14,342 nt of DNA from Smittium mucronatum (Eukaryota > Kickxellomycota > Harpellomycetes > Harpellales > Legeriomycetaceae): assembly GCA_001953115.1 (NCBI GenBank), contig LSSL01000658.1, positions 24,848 to 39,189 on the forward strand, given 5' to 3'. This document shows, piece by piece, positions 9,909 to 14,342 of this stretch; the stretch's first letter is position 1; each line of letters begins with the position of its first letter. The position numbers were made by a program, and so were the translations under genes. The notes under the pieces were generated by a model that was not told the DNA's origin, ran no database searches, and worked only from the letters and a program-made list of their open reading frames with translations.

Positions 9909-10091
9909 TTATCTAATTTCTGTTAGATTTGCAAAAATATTGCCAGATAGAAATGAGAAAAGAACATTAAACGCCAGGTACCACTCTTTAAATGCTTCAT
10001 AAAACTCAAAGATTGAATATTTATTCACAGTTCTAATTCTTAATAAATTTTTTATAGAAAAGGGAAAATATACATAATTGGAAATTTTTAT
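9909..10091 (-). pseudogene. Coding-like trace, unassigned
   Basis: A stop-free minus-strand stretch of 60 codons ends at TAA 9911-9909. It contains NKYSIFEFYEAFKEWYLAF followed by NVLFSFLSGNIFANL, with G+C-bearing codons (TGG, TAC, CTG, GCG, GGC) unusual for local noise. The same frame continues past the stop with few further stops for about another 30 codons. It lies about 460 bases upstream of the MULE relic 1 remnant on the same strand and could be part of an older element or gene. No ATG begins it and no family is recognised. Length alone is not significant at this composition. Confidence 0.22.
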
Positions 10092-11920
10092 TTAGTCGAT
10101 AAATAATTATAAAAAAAAATTACAACCAAATCCGTTTTAAACCCATTTAAAGTGATTCTTTTTTAATTTCATATTTTAAAATTGCAACATATGTACGCAT
10201 TTTATTTATTTTAATGATAAAAAAAAAGCCGTTTAGTAAAAATTTTACAATTATATCAATATAAAAAGTTATAAAAACCATAATTTTTTTTCCTAAGAGA
10301 TGGTTAGTTTTTATAATTTGATTAGCTTATAATTTCAATAGACCTAAAACATGATATCTATTCACTTTATCAGTATTTTTATTACGGATTTTTTATATAA
10401 TCATAAAGTGATCAGTTTAAAACGACAGAAATAAGAATTAATTAATTTTAAAGTTTTTTATTTAAAACTTAAAAAGATGATTATTAAATTATAATAGATA
10501 ATAAATGTGTTAAATTTTAAATAGACACTTATATAAGAAAAATAACCTCTAAAAATCAAAATTATTTAGCTTAAAAATTCAAAATATCTACAATATTAAT
10601 TTTTTTATGTCTTTTAGATTTTTCCTATAAATTTTGAGTCCATAGTTATAGGAATAATGAGAAATTTTAGTGATAAAGTATCTAAAGATGGAGGAATTTT
10701 TTGAGATATTCTATTATTATTAAATAAAACTCATTAATGTATTTTCACGTTTCATTTTTCATGTCACCATGAATTCTATAGCTTTTTTCAAACCAGCTTA
10801 TTATCGTATTTAATTTAATATATAAATCTAAGGCGCAAATAATTAAAAATAGTGCAGAAAAAAACGTATGTGTCAATTGAAATAATGTTTTCATAACCAT
10901 ATAATACACTCTGGTGTGAGATTATCATTTTTTAATAAACCTAAGTGCCCTTTTTCGTCAAAATATTCGAATAAATTTCAGTAAAAAGAATCTTTTGATT
11001 TTTTTAAATTTTTTTTGAAGTTTTAAGGCACTTATGTAGCTAAATTTTAGATTTTTCATTCGAAATATAAGGTTTCAAAAAATCGAAATTCTTCTTAAAA
11101 AAGTAGGTTAAAATAATATATATCGGGGTAAGATTAGGTTTAAAAATAGAAAATTATTATTTATTCCAAATTATTGATTATAAACCAAGATATTTACCAG
11201 ATAAATTTTATTAAAATTTCCGTAATAATGAGCGCTTTTTTACTTGCAATAAGAAATTAATTGGTTCGGATTTATATTTGGGTGCTAATTGCTTTTACCA
11301 TACTTCAATTTAAATTTCCACAAAAATAAGAAATGTTCTAAAGAATTAAGCGAAGTTCCTCACACCGAAAAATCAGAGTATCAAATTATTTAAATATCCA
11401 GTATTTTTGCGCAAAAAAAAAAAAAACTTTATCTACATATAAATATTTCCATATACTTGCCTACTCCTTCGCTCAAAATATATTGTCGAATCATAAGCCG
11501 AAAATCATAGTACTTCAAAATCTCTAATAGATATAAAATAAAAATAAAAATGGTTTTAAAAGAATTGTGGAGTATGAAAAGAATGTAACCAATAAATGAT
11601 GCATATTTAATTTTTTGATAAAAATACCGAATAATTGAAATTTTTGAACTATTTTTATTTATTCTGGGCAATTTTGCGAAGATTTTTGGAAAATATTGTA
11701 TTTTCGTCGAATTTTTTTAATATTTTTCGAGTCTTTAGAGAGAGGATCAATATATATTGTATGAGGAGAATAGATATGTTTACTCCCACACAACCAGTAC
11801 CATTTACCTTTTTTTAAAGATGATATGGATAGCACATAGGCGTAATTTACAGTTTAGTATAAATTTATTTATTTTTATATATCATTCACTTCTCATTTTT
11901 ATGGTTAAATTGTAAAATCG
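10092..11920. other. A+T-rich region without recognisable genes
   Basis: The longest frames here (minus 11671-11429, 80 codons; plus 11635-11817, 60 codons) overlap each other on opposite strands and begin with TTG rather than ATG. The first in-frame ATG of the minus one comes only at residue 60. Both are Phe/Ile/Lys-rich and of a length expected by chance. No motif, tRNA or repeat array is recognised. Confidence 0.55.
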
Positions 11921-12020
11921 AATCAATTCTGATCAATAATAATCAAATTAAGTAAATTTGAATCAAGTTTAGTTTTTAAAAATCAAAAATTAATTTATGT
12001 GTCAAATTAAACAAAAAAAA
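11921..12020. repeat. Degenerate 20-bp tandem repeat
   Basis: The hexamer AATCAA starts at 11921, 11941, 11961 and 11981, and a variant (GTCAAA) starts at 12001, giving an exact 20-bp spacing over five units. The rest of each unit is A+T-rich and poorly conserved. Further out-of-phase AATCAA copies occur at 12019 and 12050. An old, decayed minisatellite is the simplest reading; spaced protein-binding sites are possible but unsupported. Confidence 0.6.
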
Positions 12021-12763
12021 TCAATTTATGTACGTATTGAGAAATTATAAATCAAATTTGATAAATTGATGTCAATTATTAATTTGTTTATTGAAATTTC
12101 CCAAAAAAAAAATTTCCAATATAAATCCACAAATTATCATAAAAAAAAGCCTATCTTGCATAAACTATATTTTATAAATTATTTTTAATATTTTTAATGT
12201 CTATATATTGTAAATTTTATATTATTATAGATCTCAAAATATTGAACCCTGTGGAAAATAAGTTAGACTTTTAGTCTTTATCGGAGGGAAAAACTTATAT
12301 TAAAAAAAAAATCCATGAAAATTAGCAAGCTTGTTATATTTTTCTTATTCATGTTACAAAAATGTAATTTTAGAAAATAAAAAATCGAAACTCAATGATA
12401 TGCATAAATAATGGATAAAATATTAAATTTTCATTCATTTCAAAATTTCAGTTTAGGTATAGTGTATTTTATTTCTAAAGAATAAGTTAAATGCGAAAAA
12501 ATAAAAATTTAGAAATAAATCTAAAAATACAAACCAAAAATAACACCCAATTAATGTGAAAAAAAATAAAAATGATTAAACTCAGTGAGAATTTAATATG
12601 AATATAATTAGCCCGAAAACATGGACTGACTGTTTGATAACTATGAATAATGTAATTTTTTTGTTAATAATTCATTTAAGAGTGATTAAAAATAATAATA
12701 CACATATAATCTCAATTAGAAAATAATAATAATAATTCAAAATAATAAATTGCGTGCAAATAA
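12021..12763. other. A+T-rich region without recognisable genes
   Basis: Stops are dense in all frames. Near 12690-12790 there are several AATAAT-type trinucleotide stretches leading into the ACT repeat, but no gene or RNA is recognised. Confidence 0.6.
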
Positions 12764-12795
12764 AACAATAAAAATAAATACCAATTGAATAATCA

Positions 12796-12871
<76 letters not shown>

Positions 12872-13141
12872 GCCTCGACTATTGCTACTAATGCGATCAT
12901 TTTATATAATTCTGCTACTGCAGTGGCATATTTTTCTGAATCAATTAATATCATTGCTGAAAATTCATTTATTTTCTATAGCTCAAATAATTTTGACCCA
13001 ACATCTAATAATACAGCTACTGCGATATTATCGAATTATTTCAGGAATTTTTTTTTCGATAACCTATCAATACATATTTATCTATATTTTATTTTCTATT
13101 TCCTTCTGTTTTTTTGTAGTTTTTGGGTTTTTTTCTTTTAA
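12764..13141 (+). CDS. Unusual open frame: poly-Thr tract, Ser/Thr/Asn-rich middle, hydrophobic tail
   Basis: This plus frame is open from after TAA 12761-12763 to TAA at 13139-13141. It encodes about 11 residues, then 25 consecutive Thr from the ACT repeat, then about 60 residues rich in Ala, Thr, Ser, Asn and Ile (for example NSATAVAYFSESINII), and ends in a strongly hydrophobic segment, YLYFIFYFLLFFCSFWVFFF. The arrangement resembles a mucin-like stalk with a C-terminal membrane segment. About 90 codons stay open beyond the repeat, more than expected at this composition. Against a gene: no in-frame ATG precedes the repeat, no signal peptide is seen, and part of the middle could be decayed ACT/GCT repeat. 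It may be a chance frame, a spliced exon or a relic. Confidence 0.2.
12797..12871 (+). repeat. (ACT)25 trinucleotide microsatellite
   Basis: Twenty-five perfect ACT units. Just downstream, GCTACT recurs at about 12884, 12914 and 13015, suggesting that the array was once longer or that its flanks share its ancestry. The perfection of the core implies recent expansion. Confidence 0.97.
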
Positions 13142-13401
13142 AAAAGTGCAGTATATATACGCTTAAAACTTTGTATTTTTTTAAGAATACAAACTTATGC
13201 TAATTTAATAATATTTTATTTATCTACACCAATTTTCATGTTTTAAAATTACTTTTAGTTTATTATACTTTATCCAAAACCATTTTTGACTATTTTGATC
13301 AATAGAAATTTTCATTATTTGTTTTAAAATAATAATCACAGTATTTCTTTTAATATTTGATTTATTAAGTATTTAATACAATAAAAATATGTAAATCGAA
13401 A
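13142..13401. other. Intergenic stretch between Thr-rich frame and MULE relic 2
   Basis: No gene is seen. It contains a short perfect stem-loop (13170-13193) and lies downstream of both the plus-strand Thr-rich frame and the minus-strand transposase relic, which converge on it. Confidence 0.6.
13170..13193. repeat. 8-bp perfect stem-loop
   Basis: TTTGTATT (13170-13177) and AATACAAA (13186-13193) can pair around an 8-base loop. It is weak because it is A+T-rich, and it may be chance. Its position between two convergent frames is the only reason to note it. Confidence 0.45.
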
Positions 13402-14342
13402 TCAAATTTTTAGAATCAAATTACTACCTTGCAAGTTTGCGATTTTTTTTAATTTTCTGGGTCTTACAGCTTTTCTCTCATTTTTTATAAGTTTGATACT
13501 GATTAAGTTTAATTTCTTATGATTTTTCAAAAAATCATAAACATGATAGCAACTTCTAGTCTTTAAAAATAACCTGTAATAACAGTATAAATCATCCCAT
13601 CTTTTTAGCTCTAGGTTTGCAAAAAAAATTTTTTTTTCACTAAAGTCCTTAGCAAGATCATCCAATTTCTCCCAAGACAATTTCTTCAATTTATCAACAT
13701 TTTAATCAAATATTCTTGACTATAATCGTCAAAATTTACCGTGTATACTTGAAATTTGCCGTATTCGGTAATGAAATAGAATTCTGCTGATCTGATATTA
13801 GATGATGCTATTTCATTGTAGCTCTTTTTGAAAAGTTCGGGGTTTTTTATCTCTTCGTAATCAGATATTATTATAATTGATAAATTAATAAATTCTATAA
13901 TTAATTTTTTTTCCAATAGGTGTATTTATCTTTTATTTTTCCATTGAATCTTTCAAAACAATTATTTTTAGATGGTGAAAATATATCATATCTTTCAAAC
14001 CAGCTGTCACTTGATTTGAAATTATTTCTCGATATTTTAGTTAATGCGCTCTACAACTCAGAAAAATTAGCCCACTATTCCATAAAAAAATGTTTAGAAT
14101 TTTCAAAATTTTCACCGATTGGTATAATTATCATTATAGATATATCATGATAAATTCTATCCCTGAAAAATTTATGCTTCATTTTTATTATTTTTTTAAT
14201 ATTATTTGACGTATGAAACCAGCAATGTGCTCTTTTGAGTCCTTCGGAATATTTTTTGGACTGAATCTGATATTACACACTCGATATTAAATGATAAATT
14301 AAATTTATCCAACTCATTTTTCAACGTATCCAATACCCAAGA
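13402..14342 (-). pseudogene. Mutator-like (MULE) DDE transposase relic 2, truncated at window edge
   Basis: This is the C-terminal two-thirds of a MULE transposase, broken into four frames; the N-terminus lies beyond the right edge. Segment 1 (from 14342) reads SWVLDTLKNELDKF and then VISDSVQKIF, with the second catalytic Asp at 14267-14265. After a frameshift near 14246, segment 2 reads EGLKRAHCWFHTSNNIKK (Cys 14224-14222, His 14215-14213: the CxxH motif). It has TAG stops at 14077-14075 and 14053-14051, then SWFERYDIFSPSKNNCFERF with the catalytic Glu at 13954-13952. A second frameshift falls in an A8 tract (13912-13905), leading to EKKLIIEFINL. A third lies near 13701-13690, leading to LSWEKLDDLAKDF. 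The SWIM-type finger follows: RWDDLYCYYRLFLKTRSCYH, where CxC has become CYY but CYH (13551-13543) is kept. The basic tail KAVRPRKLKK ends at TGA 13404-13402. It aligns with relic 1 throughout and is non-functional as read. Confidence 0.9.

Noticed and set aside
10741..10810. Minus-strand ISWFEKSY, similar to SWFERYD of MULE relic 2
   Set aside because: The shared 12 bases do not extend, and neither the PSxNN...E motif downstream nor CxxH upstream is present. Chance is adequate.
11429..11671. 80-codon minus-strand frame with a hydrophobic middle
   Set aside because: It begins with TTG, the first in-frame ATG is at residue 60, it has no motif, and about one such frame is expected by chance.
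11635..11817. 60-codon plus-strand frame
   Set aside because: It begins with TTG, is Phe-rich with no motif, and partly overlaps another chance frame on the other strand.
12882..13166. 94-codon plus-strand frame overlapping the Thr-rich frame
   Set aside because: It is a shifted reading of the same open region that begins with TTG, and is highly hydrophobic and low in complexity. Not a separate gene.
13920..14150. 76-codon plus-strand frame
   Set aside because: It is the antisense shadow of MULE relic 2, whose conserved WFER, NNCFERF and CWFH motifs lie on the minus strand.
1..14342. CRISPR array, rRNA, tRNA set, bacterial operon or phage module
   Set aside because: No regularly spaced direct repeats with unique spacers, no conserved RNA core sequences and no adjacent credible genes were seen anywhere. 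The only phased repeat (11921-12020) has 20-bp units and no spacers.

Overview
The window is a very A+T-rich (roughly four-fifths A+T by eye), gene-poor eukaryotic sequence. It has homopolymer runs, microsatellites and no intact, confidently identified gene. Bacterial or phage origin is unlikely: there are no dense ORFs, no operons and no convincing Shine-Dalgarno-led genes. The recognisable coding matter is transposon debris: two decayed Mutator-like (MULE) DDE transposases, both on the minus strand, with a lysine/asparagine/isoleucine-rich composition that suggests the whole host genome is A+T-rich. A large-genome, A+T-rich microsporidian (for example an Edhazardia- or Hamiltosporidium-like species) would fit. 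This is inference from composition, low gene density and transposase type; no host gene is present to test it.

Layout. 1-50 is a (TC)n microsatellite cut by the left edge, which looks like a contig end. About 51-5760 is essentially a gene desert. It contains one notable item: a short coding-like repeat present twice in opposite orientation (around 2701-2775 on plus and 3230-3451 on minus), whose differences are mostly synonymous. About 5801-6292 (plus) holds a trace of an unidentified decayed reading frame beside a cluster of short related motifs. 7263-7275 is a run of 13 G. 7882 to about 9087 (possibly reaching 9280 or 9449) is MULE relic 1, readable in one frame with 13 stops and no frameshift. 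9625-9637 is a run of 13 C, i.e. the same homopolymer in inverted orientation on the other side of relic 1. 9909-10091 (minus) is another weak coding trace. 11921-12020 is a degenerate 20-bp tandem repeat. 12797-12871 is (ACT)25, inside an unusually long open frame that would encode a Thr-rich peptide with a hydrophobic tail. 13402-14342 is MULE relic 2, truncated at the right edge, with three frameshifts and two stops.

How the parts relate. The two transposase relics align directly with each other over the second half of the DDE domain and the C-terminal SWIM-type zinc finger. They belong to the same broad family but are old and well diverged, not a fresh duplication. Each has lost residues needed for activity: relic 1 keeps only the first catalytic Asp, and both have a broken CxC half of the zinc finger. 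Nothing here forms a working operon or pathway. The best reading is an intergenic transposon graveyard, and the least expected items are the inverted coding-like repeat pair and the stop-codon pattern in the relics.
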